NCBI GenBank assembly: GCA_010093685.1
Contig: MU006245.1
Location: 310,001 to 374,000 of the forward strand
Reading direction: 5' to 3'
Length of the DNA: 64,000 nt
Origin: Ophiobolus disseminans
Lineage: Eukaryota > Ascomycota > Dothideomycetes > Pleosporales > Phaeosphaeriaceae
Shown here: positions 1 to 10,837 of the stretch, piece by piece
Position numbering within the stretch: the stretch's first letter is position 1
Layout: the number at the start of each line of letters is the position of its first letter
Notes under the pieces: generated by a model
What the model saw: the letters and a program-made list of their open reading frames with translations, nothing else
Database searches by the model: none
Told to the model about the DNA's origin: nothing
Program-made: the position numbers and the translations under genes

Positions 1-962
1 CTAAAAGCTAGTAAGAGAGTAGACTAAGAAATTAAGAAATTTACAAATTATTAAATAGAAGCTTCTTGTGAAGGCGCTGCCGAAGTAGAGAGGATGTCTC
101 CGGTATTCGTAGGCGCTGGGTTGAGTTTCGCAGATGGTCAAGCAGGGGGTTGTGACAGTTCTAACCGGGAGAACAGAAAGAGTAGTCACGAAGTATCACT
201 ACAGAGATCAGGGTTGCTGGGAAGGCTGTATCAAGATCGCTGTATTGAGTTGAACACGATGAGCTGTAAGAGCTCATCGCCTGTGTCTATATACTGTACG
301 TGTCCCAGAGATCCCAGGTCGTCCCAGTCGTCCCAGATCGTATGGGACGTCTGGTACTCGCTGGGACGCTTGGGACGTGGGGTGTCCCAGGAGTCCCAGG
401 CGTGGGGTCGGAACCTCGGCGTTCTGAGAGCTGTGGGACAGGGCCTTGGCGCACAGCCCCGCCTCAAGAGGTCCTATTGTGCAACGACAGCCTGTCGTTC
501 CTCTCATAACCCGTCCGTCGCCCACCTCTAATACGTAGTCGTAACACTTCTTATTAAGTTAACTATACTTGGACTAATATTTGCCGCTTTTAGAATATCT
601 TATTTAATAACTTACTAGTTACTATTAATCTTTTACTAAGAAGTATATTTAGGCCTATTAAAAGCTATCTAGTACACGCTACACTCTAACTAGCTTTGAG
701 TGAAGTTAGTAGGCTTATCGTACGTCCCGCTAAACGGGCCGTTGGCTCCAAGCCCACCTGCACCAACAACCCGTACATGTAATTCCCCTGTCTGACAGCA
801 TGGGTACGATCCTTACCAGCAGAGTAATGCGGTGTAACGTCAATTTCTTGTAAATGGCAAGTATATAAGTATGATAGCTCCGTCACGAGGGTTCACCGAT
901 CTCTCCCCATCTTCCCCCACGGTGTACGTAGGCTATCTATGCACGACTGATCCTTCACAACC
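1..962. other. Intergenic, AT-rich ends with a GC-rich repeat patch
   Basis: I see no convincing gene here. The first 60 bases and about 540-670 are AT-rich with many TA steps, as in decayed repeats. Between them, 299-440 is GC-rich and packed with GTCCCA/TGGGAC hexamers. The open frames crossing this stretch on both strands are low-complexity translations of the repeat. The interval before the regulator at 963 would contain its promoter, but I cannot point to a clear element. Confidence 0.5.
299..440. repeat. Dense GTCCCA/TGGGAC repeat patch
   Basis: The hexamer GTCCCA and its complement TGGGAC, or close variants, occur about ten times in roughly 140 bases and in both orientations. Neighbouring copies can therefore pair as hairpins. 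The spacing is irregular, so this is not a simple tandem array. Such patches occur in subterminal parts of DNA transposons, but I found no matching terminal inverted repeats. Confidence 0.5.
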
Positions 963-2633
963 ATGCAGCAAGGGCAGATGACAACCGGTTGCGCCACATG
1001 CAAAGGTAGGTAGAGGACTGGTCCTAGCGAGAATACTCCTAAACGTGCCAGGTCGTGCCATCAGTTGCGATGGCGCCAGGCCCCACTGTACGAACTGCTC
1101 TCGATCTAACCGAAAATGCCACGGGTACGGTCTCAGGCTGTCCTGGCCGCGTGCGAACGATCGCCGGCGTGCTGTCGTCTCCAAGTCGCCATCAACCTAT
1201 CTGGAACTCCCCAAAACGGGCTCAGTCTCTGATGCACGATTTGTCCACACGTCACATTGGGATATCGAGTTGTACCACAGCTTGACAAGCTCTGCGCCAG
1301 TGCGCGCCTTGCCTTTGCTTGGCGTGCCAATGTTGTGGAACACATTCAAGTTGGAGGCTCCTGATCGAGATCTGTTCGAGTACTGTATGCCGTGAAAATT
1401 CCGCATAGCTACGCACCGAGCTTAATTAGGGGAGGCAGTGCTGACAGGTTCATGTGCACCATCTGCAGTTTGTTGTGTAGCGTCCGCGTCCCTGGCTACC
1501 TTTGGCCATGACGCTACCACCCTCGGGAACATCCTGGTTCGGATTGCTCTGGAAGAGAAGACGACCTCGACTGCAGCAGTGCTCCAGGCGCTGCTAGCCC
1601 TTTCTTCACTCCATCGCTACGGTCTACAGCCCCAAGCCGTTGAGCTGAAAATTGCTGCGCTGAGAAGCTTAGCAGAAGAATCAGCTGCACCAAGCCTGGG
1701 CGCGAAAGAAACCATTCAGCACACTGCCGCAGGGATGCTGCTTTGTTCGTTTGAGGTCCACCAGTCATCTTGCTCTTCAGACGAATGGATGGGATTTCTC
1801 AGCGGTGTCGAGACGGTTATAAACGCGTCCTCTATCAAAACACTACTTCAGCTCGGCTCTGATGTGGTCGTCTTGCTAGACTGGGTGCACTACCACGATG
1901 TCCTTGCTCGCTTCTCACTACTATACTGGGAAAGAGAAGGGACCCCGGAGCTCCCGTCGACTCCAACAAACTTCTTTGGTTTGCAGGTTCGTACAAGACA
2001 ACGACTACATGATTACACGAAGTGTGGATCTGACCTGTAACATTTTAGGTTTCCATTCTGCCGCCGCCTATTTCCTCCATGCTAAATCTGCTGTCCCAAG
2101 CATGCGCCACAATATCTAGTAGCGCCATCCCGCCAGAAATCAGCGATAGCGTGGATGATTATAAGGGCTTCCTAGGAGTGATGAATTGGAGAATCAGGAC
2201 CGTACCGATGCCCAAAATCCCAGATGATGATAATAATGGTTCGGATGATGCGACGTTGGTAATGTACCTATACCAGCTCGCTATGCTGGTGTTCCTCAAC
2301 CGAAGTACCGAAGGCGTGATCGACCAACCAGTCAGAACACAACAGTATATCGACAAAGCCTGTGCTATCTTCCCCCGACTGAGGTTCTGTAAACAGCAAT
2401 TTCCCATTCACGTCATTGGCTGCGAGGCGCGAACGGATGAGCAACGGGCCGTCATCCTCGATGTCATTTCCAGGACGGAGAAGATGAGCTCGTCGCGATC
2501 TTTCAATTATTGTAAGAGAATACTGCAGGCTGTCTGGGCCCAAGATGATCTCAGGGAAGGGAATAATATTAGCTATCATGATAGGTTGACCTCGGTAATA
2601 AGCCATTGTGTAATTGTTCCTTCTTTTGTATAA
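963..2633 (+). CDS. Zn2Cys6 fungal transcription factor (candidate cluster regulator)
   Basis: Four exons (963-1005, 1052-1384, 1430-1986, 2049-2633) join in frame to about 505 aa. Exon 1 ends inside the zinc cluster. Splicing yields CATCKGRAISCD followed by PHCTNCSRSNRKC, which supplies the six cysteines of a GAL4-type binuclear zinc cluster at residues 10-38. The rest (ATFGHD, RIALEEK, LSSLHRYG, then IDKACAIFPRLRFCKQQFP) resembles the fungal_trans_2 regulatory domain. The first intron has a CTAAAC branch-like site. The third intron begins GTTCGT, a weaker donor, so that junction is the least certain. The gene lies at the left edge of the oxidase/prenyltransferase group and is the obvious candidate pathway regulator; this role is inferred from position and family only. 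Confidence 0.85.
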
Positions 2634-3083
2634 TTACTTTGTACAGTCCAAGACGAATTAAAAGTACTTGCTGAATGCCAAGACGAGAGTAGGATAATAC
2701 TGGATACAGCGTGTGCATTCGGGTCAATTAACGTCTATGTTCTTTGCACTATAGATATCGCCCTCAGGCCTCTTATAAACCCATGTTAAGCAAATTATGC
2801 TCTCGGAATTCCTTGAACTGAACTCCGAACCAGGTTTTTCGATGGATCGCGCTAAGCTAAGGTAGTTAAACAGCAGTAGACGTTGGCTTACATATTCGGT
2901 CAGCAACTATGCAGCCGAACCCTCGCCCCACCGCGGGTATTACCTGCTGCGGGTATTGGCTGTGCGAGTCGCGACTGGCCCATCTAAAAACAACAATAGA
3001 GAGAGATTTCTATAAACCCCACAGTACCCATAACCATCCCAAGTCCTCCTAGAATTTATAGAATCATTACTTTCAGTTCTAAC
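2634..3083. other. Intergenic, promoter side of the FAD monooxygenase
   Basis: This 450-bp stretch separates two genes on the same strand. It includes a short direct repeat of GCGGGTATT around 2934-2957. No gene is visible. The 3' part must hold the promoter of the monooxygenase. Confidence 0.4.
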
Positions 3084-4481
3084 ATGGCCTCTGAGTGTTA
3101 TACACGGCCCGTATTTTCCGTCTTAGTTGTAGGCTGTGGTCTTAGTGGACTCGCTTCCGCATTGGCTCTTGCTCAAGCTGGTCACCATGTGACAGTGTTC
3201 GAGCGTAGTGCTGAACTACAAGAAGTAATTTCTTGCTTTCCGATATAGGTTTCGAGCTCTTCTAACATAGCTTAACAGATCGGCGCTGGAATACAGCTAG
3301 CCCCTAACGCTACGCGTCTGCTCCAACACTGGGGTGTCCTTGAGGAGGTTCTCAAGTATGCTGACCGACCAGAGGCCGGGACTTTCCGCTCTTATCGAGG
3401 AGATGTGCTGTCGCAGTCTCCGCCCGTTTCTGACCTGCGACTGGTTAGCAAGGCTCCTTACATAGTGATTCATCGTGCCGATCTCTTGAGAGCCTTGCTG
3501 TCTGGAACAGGGAAGCATGGAATAGACATCAAACTGGACAGCGAAGTCAAAGAGATCGATTTCAACAAGCCCTCATTACGTCTATCCACTGGCGAAGTCT
3601 ATGAAGCGGACATGATTTTAGGTGCTGACGGGGAGAGATCTCGTTGTAGGGGTAGCCTGTTGGACCATCCAGACCCTCCTTATAACCCTGGCGACGTCGT
3701 TTACCGAATCTCTGTCCCTACAAAAGACATAAATAAAGACCATCTCGCTTGGGACCTAAAAAGACGATCCAGCGTCAACTTCTGGATGGGACGAGGCGGA
3801 CACGTGGTCTCGTACCTCATCCAGCACGATATGCTCAACATAGTCCTGATATACGCCGAGGGTTCAGGTGGCAAGACTATTTACGGACCGCAACGAGCAG
3901 ACATAGAGGAGTTCAGGAGCAAAATCTCTGGCTGGGACTCAGTACTTCATGAGCTTATCAATGTGGAAGGGTCTGTTTGCACCAAGTGGACTTTATTCCA
4001 GATTCACGAGCCGGTCGAATGGTGCCATGAGACTGGACGATTCGTCTTGATTGGCGACGCTGCTCACGCAATACTGCCATGCCTGTAAGTATGATCATAG
4101 TCTGTTTATTCGATCTGAACTGGCTAACCCTTCTTCAGAGCACAGGGTGCCGCTCAGGCCTTCGAGGATGCGGGAGTTCTTGGAGGGATATTCAGCCAGT
4201 CGGTGGGACATGACCAAATCCCGGATGCCCTTAGGGTATTCGAGGAGGTTCGCAAACCACGAGCTTTGAAGGTCAGACATCGCACATTAGACCAGAAGGC
4301 TATGTTTGCTCTTGCGGATGGTCCAGCACAAGAGGAACGTGATGCTAAATTTCGTGCGGGTGCAGACTTTGAGCTGTTCAAATGGCTCTGGGAGTACGAT
4401 GCTGCAGAAAGTGGACGAGAGGCGTGGGAAAGATTTATCGCAACCCATGACAACAGAGTCAAAACCCACAATGGTATCTAA
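3084..4481 (+). CDS. FAD-dependent monooxygenase, salicylate-hydroxylase type
   Basis: Three exons (3084-3224, 3279-4084, 4139-4481) give 429 aa. The N-terminal Rossmann motif VVGCGLSG (residues 15-22) is followed by the FAD-binding strand end VFERS. The middle holds the DG motif LGADGERS, and the C-terminal FAD/ribityl motif FVLIGDAAHAILPCLAQGA is restored exactly by the second splice. This order is that of group A flavin monooxygenases (PF01494), which use NAD(P)H and O2 to hydroxylate or decarboxylate-hydroxylate aromatic rings. Relatives in meroterpenoid pathways instead epoxidise prenyl chains. The overall sequence looks closer to salicylate 1-hydroxylases. In this cluster it could oxidise a hydroxybenzoate ring or a prenylated intermediate; the substrate cannot be read from sequence. 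Confidence 0.88.
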
Positions 4482-4916
4482 GAAATAGAGAATCATCCCT
4501 CCCGTTCCTTTCTGATGTATTTGACGGTGGTTTAGACCATGTTACAGCATCTATAAGAAAAGATCCGAAGCAGGTGATGAACTTCTCCATATTGCTGGTG
4601 ACCTTCTCTGGCAGTCGTTGCAAGAGAAGAAGGTCACAGGAGCGGAACTCATCTTGAACTACTTCATCACACGAATCCAATTTGATGCATGAAGTGAAGA
4701 TCTGAGATTGCGTAAATCTACAGTGTGAGAGCCGATGAATACAGTCCCAATACCATTCAAACGTATGTGTTATCATTCACGTAAGCTATGCCCGCAACCG
4801 ATTACTCCACAACTCGCGGGAAGGGACGAGGCTCTCGATTGAACGACTCATTCCAAAATGCTTCAATTCAACATGCTATTTACCAAAGCGATGTTCACGA
4901 CACCTGACTGAAGGCT
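4482..4916. other. Convergent intergenic region
   Basis: This 435-bp gap lies between the 3' ends of the FAD monooxygenase (+) and the cupin gene (-). It should contain both 3' untranslated regions. Short open frames on the minus strand have no coding character. Confidence 0.4.
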
Positions 4917-5796
4917 TCACGACTCTTTGGCATACTCGGGGTACGACCTCTTGTACCTAAGGTTGAAGGAGGGTCAGCTAATTCCAACATACATATAAGA
5001 AAGTAGACATCAGGCCATTGTGAGATCAACCGGGTGCTTACCCTAACACACTCTCTGCGTACCAGGCAAGCCCGTGGTGTAACCACGTGAGCAGCCAGTT
5101 CGGCATCCAACTAAGCGTCGGCGGGATCGTGACCGAGGAAGCGTCTTCAAAGATCAGAAGGAGCTGCCAAGGTGATGGCTCCAGGCCAACCTTTTGGCAA
5201 TCGCCCATGTAGCCCGTGAGGTTGCGCAGGGTGTTCACGTCAAGAATATGGTTAGTTTCTGTGCAGGGATCTAGCCAGATGGTGAAGACGAGGTCTTCCG
5301 TAGCTGATTTGTGAGACCAGAATCTATGGCTGCAAAGTCCAGGTTTTGGTCAGTCACGGTGGCTCTATAAGTAAGACAGGTACGACAACTTGTCTGTCAG
5401 GTTGAAGCTTACCGCGTGCCTTTGGGTATGGAGAGGATTCCGTCATCCTTGGTGGCGGCGTATTCCACCCCGTCCTTGACTGCACCCAATACACCCTGCT
5501 CGACCTTGAAGAATTCGTCTTGTTGAAGATGTATGTGTCTGCCGTACCAGCTAATCAGATCCCTTCCGTGACTAGCATGATCTGATCTCTCTCACTTACA
5601 GTGGGGGTCCAGATAGTCCGGCCTTAACGATCGGATTTTTAATATAGTGCGTCTCTCTGACAACCCAACGGCCGTTGGGCTTCGAGAGTGGCTCATACAG
5701 CGCAGCATCACCAAGGTGAGGAAAGGCCTTTAGCGTGTTTGTTATGCTGCGCTGCTTCGGTCGCGGCGAGAGCCACTGTTGCCAAGCCCACACCAT
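4917..5796 (-). CDS. RmlC-type cupin domain protein
   Basis: Four exons on the minus strand (5796-5600, 5538-5413, 5329-5042, 4956-4917) join in phase to 216 aa. All donors are GTAAG-type. The cupin core is visible across the first splice (LHIHLQQDEFFKVEQGVLG), then IPKGTRHRFWS and DLVFTIWLDPC. The histidines and the glutamate around residues 67-75 would be the metal-site candidates. The C-terminal half (WMPNWLLTWLHHGLAWYAESVLGYKRSYPEY, split here only for reading) is hydrophobic and typical of a fungal cupin family that often occurs in secondary-metabolite clusters. Function could be a dioxygenase, isomerase or non-enzymatic; I cannot tell which. Confidence 0.8.
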
Positions 5797-6149
5797 TTCG
5801 AAAATAATTTAAAAAGAGGTGAAAACGGGACGGATGGCAAAACTACAGGTTATATGGTGGGCAGAGGTGATTCGTCCTGTTACCCCCAGATCGCGCTTGT
5901 ACCTAGGTAGTCACTCAGCCGTTACGAGTAGAGTATTAACTGATTCGAATATGCACGTGAAACCCGCACCAAGAGTACTTTGAGGCGACCGTATGCAGTG
6001 CCTAAAACGCGGTCACATTCTACAAGAGCTAGACATGTAGTACGACCATGGCATGGCGAAACGCTCGTTTAGGGAATGTCGATGGCATGCCGATATGCGC
6101 TTCGCATTCGATTGTTTACACGGAAGATCATCTCAGCTCTGCATTTAGC

Positions 6150-6413
6150 CTACACACCTCGTGCATACAATGCGAACAATGCGAAATATACGAAGAAGAT
6201 AATGCCGATCGGTGGTACAGTCGGAGTGGTAATGACTGCGCAGGGTTTCACAAGTGGGGGCGACCCGCAGAACCGGCGGAAGGCGCCGGTGAACAGGATC
6301 GCGGGCCAACCCGTGTTGCCTTTTTCATCCCTGTAGGTGGGCACGTACTTAATGCAGGCCTGGATGCAGGGGAAGGCGAACAAATCCGTAGGGCCTAATA
6401 CGGCAAGTGTCAT
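6150..6413 (-). pseudogene. Decayed exon of an unidentified, partly hydrophobic protein
   Basis: The minus-strand frame is open for 87 codons and has strong G/C preference at third positions (CTG, TTC, GCC, AAG, TAC, ACC). That contrasts with the surrounding DNA and suggests real former coding sequence. The peptide includes FAFPCIQACIKYVPTYRDEK and a hydrophobic tail IGIIFFVYFALFALY. I find no continuous flanking exons, no convincing start, and I do not recognise the family. A remnant of a membrane enzyme of the cluster is possible, but that is only inference. Confidence 0.35.
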
Positions 6414-6469
6414 GCAGGAAGCCGAACTCTAAACAGCTTTTATAGGGTATGCGTAGAGACATATCGTAT

Positions 6470-6720
6470 TATGCAGATAAGATAGAAAAAGTACCGCAAG
6501 GCAACTATGTACAGGAACTCGACGCTCGGCAGCCTCTGTGAGGGCAACAGTTTTAGCGGCAGTGCAAGCCGGACCACTACCTAGGAGCCGCATGCGGTGT
6601 ATGCAGGTAAGATGAAAAAAGTACCGCAAGGCAACTATGTGCCGGAATCTCGACTTCGGTACCCGATGTGGGGGCCACAGTTTTAGCAGCAATGCTGCCG
6701 GGAGCCTCAAACCGCATACA
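6470..6720. repeat. Imperfect tandem duplication, unit about 130 bp
   Basis: Two copies start at 6470 and 6600. Both begin TATGCAG(A/G)TAAGAT and share GTACCGCAAGGCAACTATGT. They continue with GGAA-CTCGAC, a GTGNGGGC-ACAGTTTTAGC block and a run ending in CCGCAT. Differences are scattered substitutions and small indels, so the duplication is not recent. Confidence 0.7.
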
Positions 6721-7398
6721 ACCTTTTAGCTCGCCAACCCATGTACTTAACAGGTCTTGGACAGGCTATCAAGGTGTTGACCCCAAAGCCCATCAGGAAT
6801 TGATCTTCGTACATTTGATGCTGTGCTACCGGGATAAAGAACCTACTCCCGCCTGACATAATTTGATGCAAAGCGACGAGAAAAAACATTGATCAGTCCG
6901 TGCAAGGCAGCAAACTTACACGTCGCCGATGTTTACGCCGAAAACGGCTTGATACCTTGAATCAATATCGACACAGCTGGGATCCTCGATTCAATGCACC
7001 CTTATCAGAACTGCTCCCAGCGCTGCGGGGAGGAGAGAAGGGACGACAACAGGGACAGGGACTGGCATGGGGTCGTCGATATGGGCGGACGGCTCACCTT
7101 GTGCCTGAAGAAGCGTTGAATGTGGTCGTCATCATGGCTAGTTTAGAACAAAGCAACATAATTTTGGCCGGTGGCCGAGATATAGGAGTTTTGATGAGGG
7201 GCGTGCGAAGATATCGTCATGTTCAGTAGTAGTGATGAGGTTTAGTCTTGATAACGAAACTAAAATAATGCTTGCTGCTGCTTTCAAAGAAGGATAATAG
7301 AAGGCGCTCTGGGAGTCGAATGCGCTATCTCACGCTCTCTTTCTAAACTTGTTTGCCAGACCTCTCTGATATGTATTTCCGAACTCGCTTCATGGAGA

Positions 7399-9101
7399 TC
7401 ACTTGGCGGTCGCCCCAAACGTAGAGAATGAAGCTTCGTACTTGGATGCCTCCTCCTCGATGAGCTTTGCGTGTTCAGGACTGCGAACGGTAACCTTGAC
7501 AGCAAACGGCTCATCGACAGTCTGATGATTGAGTCTCTGGTCATTGATCGGCCCGTTCTAGACATGTCCTTCGTTAGCGACTCATGCATTCTGAACCAAG
7601 ATGAGGAATAGATAGAAGGGACGCACCGGACTCAGTTCGAAACAATAAAGCAACCGGGCAAACGCGATGAATAGCGCCTGCTCCGCTACTTTCCACCCGA
7701 CGCAGATGCGACGCCCGCCCCCAAAACCCCAAAAATTGTGTGTCGTATGCGCTTCGGAACCGTCCATCCACCTCTCTGGCAGGAACTCCCGCGCATTGTC
7801 AAACTCGCTCGACAGCGCGATCGAGTTGATCAAGAAGCTCGTACCAGCCGGGATAAAGTGTCCATGGAACTGCAAATCCTCCGTGAGTTGGTGGGGCGGA
7901 ATAATGGGGACAGTCGGCCGCCAGCGCAACACCTCTTTGATCATGGCGGCAACGTAGGGCATTCCGGACAGATCCGACATGCATGGCAGCCTGAGGGATT
8001 CGCCATCGGTGCACACTCTATCAATCTCGTCGCGGGCCCGTTTCTGGGCTTCTGGCCGCGTCACCATGGCCATCACGAAGGTGTTGATCGACATGCGCGT
8101 GTTGTCGCCGCCGGCTGCCATGATGGACGTAGCTAGGTACATGGCCTCTTCGTCATCGCCCGTGTATTTTACATCCGGATGCAGGAGGACATCGCGGACG
8201 AACGAGGGCGGGGCGGAGCCATTGGTCACGGCGATTTTGATGGGTTTCCACCATTCCGCGAAGACATGACGATGGAAAGAGCCCATGTCTGCCCAAAAAC
8301 GGCGCCAGGGCTGGAGGAAGGGGGGAAGCTTACTAAGTGCCGGGAAGAAATCCACCCAGCTCTGATTGATGGAGGTGACGAATTCTATCGTTACCCTCTG
8401 GTAGTCGTCGAGCTGCGCCTTGGTCTTGTTCAGGGGGTACCCCATGACGATCCTGTAGAGCACCGAGGTGGAATATCTATAGTTGTGAGCGAACCACAGG
8501 TTGGGCTCTCGAAGATAGCCGCGGAGCATGTCAACGCTCTCGAGCTCCTGCATCCCGGCGTAGATCTTGAGGTTCGAGCCGCTGAGCAACTGATGCATGA
8601 CACGACGTCCCTCTCGCCATTCCTGTTCTTGTCTTATCACAGTGCGCTTTCCGTTGCTAATCAGATCACTCGCAACGGGCATATGGGGTCTCTCGTTGGT
8701 GATCTTCCCACGCTTGGCTATGAGTTCCGTGACGACACGGTCAGAGTTAAGCACAACCCATGTCTGGGATCCCATATGCAGCGTCACCATCTCCCCATAC
8801 GGTATCAAGGAGGCCAGCTACCGGAAGTTTAGATCAATACGCGTTTTTTCCCCTAATGTTCGACGGGTTTTCCAAAACTCACCCAGTCGTTGAAAGAAAC
8901 GGCTCCGCGGCGGCGGGCTTGCATCATCTGTAGCAAGTTTCCCAAAACTGGCACGCCTGGTGGCTTCGGTGGCATGGTCCATTTCTTTTTCGACCATTTC
9001 AAGTCGGTAGGCTGCAAAAGCTGAATAAGGGCTGCGCAGCTGCTGCATAAAACGAGAACGAGTCCCCAGTAGGGGTAGTACGAGTTTTCCATCGGGTACA
9101 T
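7399..9101 (-). CDS. Cytochrome P450 monooxygenase
   Basis: Three exons on the minus strand (9101-8883, 8817-7627, 7557-7399) give 522 aa. The protein starts MYPMENSYYPYWGLVLVLCS, an N-terminal membrane anchor, followed by the proline-rich hinge PPKPPGVPVLG. The I-helix oxygen-activation motif appears as AGGDNT, the K-helix ExxR as EVLR, and the PERF-like element as LPERW. The haem loop is FWGFGGGRRICVG, with the ligand Cys near residue 445. These complete the P450 signature, so an active ER-bound monooxygenase is expected. The last exon, after a GTGCGT donor, adds a 52-residue tail. The gene is divergent from the UbiA gene across about 610 bp, which suggests shared regulation. It probably tailors the prenylated aromatic product; the reaction is unknown. 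Confidence 0.9.
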
Positions 9102-9712
9102 GCTAGCGGCCAACAGGCTAGGAGACGAGATGGCGTTGGAGGTTGTGGTGTTTTTTTCGAGGCCTTGAGAAGAACAAGATGGCGTATTGTCGGGGTAGTC
9201 AACGAGGCTAATTCCAAGACAGTCAGTCGTAGTCGTTACCTTTAGAACAAAGCATTTGCCGTGAACTGTTGCCGACGGACGACATTATCGCCTACTATCG
9301 CTTGCATACGATTAGGCAAACTAGTTAGATAGGGTAGCACCCGTATCCCCTCCGCAAAGCGAACTTTATGCGGGCCGCACTCATGCCATGCAGTCCTTCG
9401 TATGCACCTTTTTCGTGTCCGTCTTAGCAGCCAGCCAGTCTTGGCAGCGGTAATGCAGGTAAGACGACCAGGCCGCCCCCTGGGGAAACTGTCCTGGCAT
9501 GTAAAAAAATTGTTCTTGCGTAGGAAACCGGGTTTTCACCAAGAAAGATAAAGGTGGCGATAGTTGCAGCATCTGGAGGTTTGTTACTGCAACGAACAAC
9601 CTCTCCCCCTCTCGATCTTTTGTCCTTGGTTCAGGAACTGTACACACCATCTTACCAATCTATTTTCTATTCGCAGCCCCTTTGGCAGTCAATACGCCCA
9701 CTTCTCGACGCC
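9102..9712. promoter_or_regulatory. Divergent intergenic promoter region (P450 / UbiA)
   Basis: The 611 bp between the two starts must hold both promoters. It contains ATGCAGGTAAGAC at 9453-9465, close to sequences at 6471, 6601 and 13076 in other cluster gaps. No in-frame ATG precedes 9713 in the UbiA frame. Confidence 0.5.
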
Positions 9713-10741
9713 ATGGGTGGTCCCGTCAAAGGCTACAACAAGCCAAGTCATGGCATCTTTCCTTTCCTCCCCAACGCATGGGTTCCGTACGCCGAACTCA
9801 TGCGTCTCGACCGGCTATCGGGGTTCTGGGCCTTTTACTGGCACTACCTGATCGGCCTTGGATTCGCCATCAACATACCCCCCTTCTCGCACGACATGGA
9901 CCTACAAACGCTCGCACTCGTCGCTGGGTATATGGGTGTATGGACCACCGTCTTCCGCGGCATTACTTGCACGTGGAATGACAACCTGGATCAGGACTAT
10001 GATCGCCAAGTCGATCGCTGCCGCGTAAGGCCCATCCCCAGGGGTGCTGTCTCGACGTTGCAGGCGCATTTCTTCACCGCTATGCAGATTGCAGCTGGAG
10101 CCGCCATTTTGTATCCTGTCGGCCATTCGACACTGATTCACGCTGCTGTGGACGGCATGCTCTTGTTCATCTACCCCCTGCTGAAGCGCTGTACGGATTT
10201 TCCCCAAGTGGAGCTGGGGTTTGGGCTGTCGTACGCGATATTTATAGTGACCTCAATGATCGGGAAGGATCCGTTGGCGCCGCTGTTTGATCCGTCGTTG
10301 GCGTTTTCAGACCGCGTGGCCAAGGTGATCGAGTCGCCTCTGGCCCAGTCAGCTGTGTGTCTATACGCCGCGGGGATTCTCTGGTGTGTCACCTTTGACA
10401 CCATCTACGCCCATCAGGATTACCTCGATGACCTGAAAGCTGGCGTCATGGGACTCGCCGTACGACTGGGAAGGAAGGGGACGAAGCCAACTCTCTACGT
10501 GGTTTCCGCCGTGCAGGTCGCCTGTCTCGCACTGGCAGGCCATCTGGCAGGGTTCGGCGACGCATACTATGCTATCTCCTGTGGTGGGACGGGTTTGCTG
10601 TTGGTATGGATGATTTGGGTTACCAAATTGGAAGATGGCGCCAGTTGCGCCTGGGCATTTGGTCCTGGAAGTGCCTATGCCGGCGCCTCCGTCTCTGGTG
10701 GGCTTTTGGCTGAGTTCTTGTCGAAAAAGTACGGATACTGA
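9713..10741 (+). CDS. UbiA-type aromatic prenyltransferase
   Basis: This is a single exon of 342 aa. The first prenyl-diphosphate motif is NDNLDQDYD (N89, D90, D93, D97), followed by the RPIPRG segment. The second is DTIYAHQDYLDD (D229, D236, D239, D240). Both are the Mg-diphosphate sites of the UbiA superfamily (PF01040). Several hydrophobic segments between them fit an eight- or nine-helix membrane protein. The length matches fungal meroterpenoid prenyltransferases and lacks the mitochondrial leader expected of Coq2, which argues for a specialised role over ubiquinone synthesis. It would transfer a prenyl chain to an aromatic acid; 4-hydroxybenzoate-like substrates are suggested by the neighbouring ammonia-lyase. 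The first ATG in frame is at 9713. Confidence 0.92.
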   Translation: MGGPVKGYNKPSHGIFPFLPNAWVPYAELMRLDRLSGFWAFYWHYLIGLGFAINIPPFSHDMDLQTLALVAGYMGVWTTVFRGITCTWNDNLDQDYDRQVDRCRVRPIPRGAVSTLQAHFFTAMQIAAGAAILYPVGHSTLIHAAVDGMLLFIYPLLKRCTDFPQVELGFGLSYAIFIVTSMIGKDPLAPLFDPSLAFSDRVAKVIESPLAQSAVCLYAAGILWCVTFDTIYAHQDYLDDLKAGVMGLAVRLGRKGTKPTLYVVSAVQVACLALAGHLAGFGDAYYAISCGGTGLLLVWMIWVTKLEDGASCAWAFGPGSAYAGASVSGGLLAEFLSKKYGY

Positions 10742-10837
10742 GGGATCATGCAATATGTCAACATGGGGTTCTAAAGCTCGTTAGGGGAAGTTGCGACAAA
10801 TGTGGCATAAACTTTAATAATATTTCTCTATATTTCT

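Larger units (their letters stand above)
5797..7398. other. Cluster gap with decayed coding sequence
   Basis: This 1.6-kb stretch between cupin and P450, both minus strand, has no intact gene. It contains a GC-rich, coding-like minus-strand segment (6413-6150) and a 130-bp tandem duplication (6470-6720). Upstream pieces around 6889-6707 are also open on the minus strand. In comparable fungal clusters a FAD monooxygenase and UbiA enzyme are accompanied by a small membrane terpene cyclase; none is recognisable here. Confidence 0.45.

Noticed and set aside
686..886. Minus-strand frame with peptide VGLEPTARLAGRT, reminiscent of mistranslated tRNA
   Set aside because: Only a weak T-arm-like phrase (GGCTCCAAGCC) is present and no acceptor, D or anticodon stems could be paired.
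6048..6398. Plus-strand frame of 116 codons in the cluster gap
   Set aside because: The minus strand in the same interval has the better codon bias; the plus-strand peptide is Gly/Arg-rich and shows no domain.
9554..9712. Upstream extension of the UbiA frame by 53 codons
   Set aside because: The extension has no ATG and begins at a GTG; the family length and N-terminus fit the ATG at 9713.
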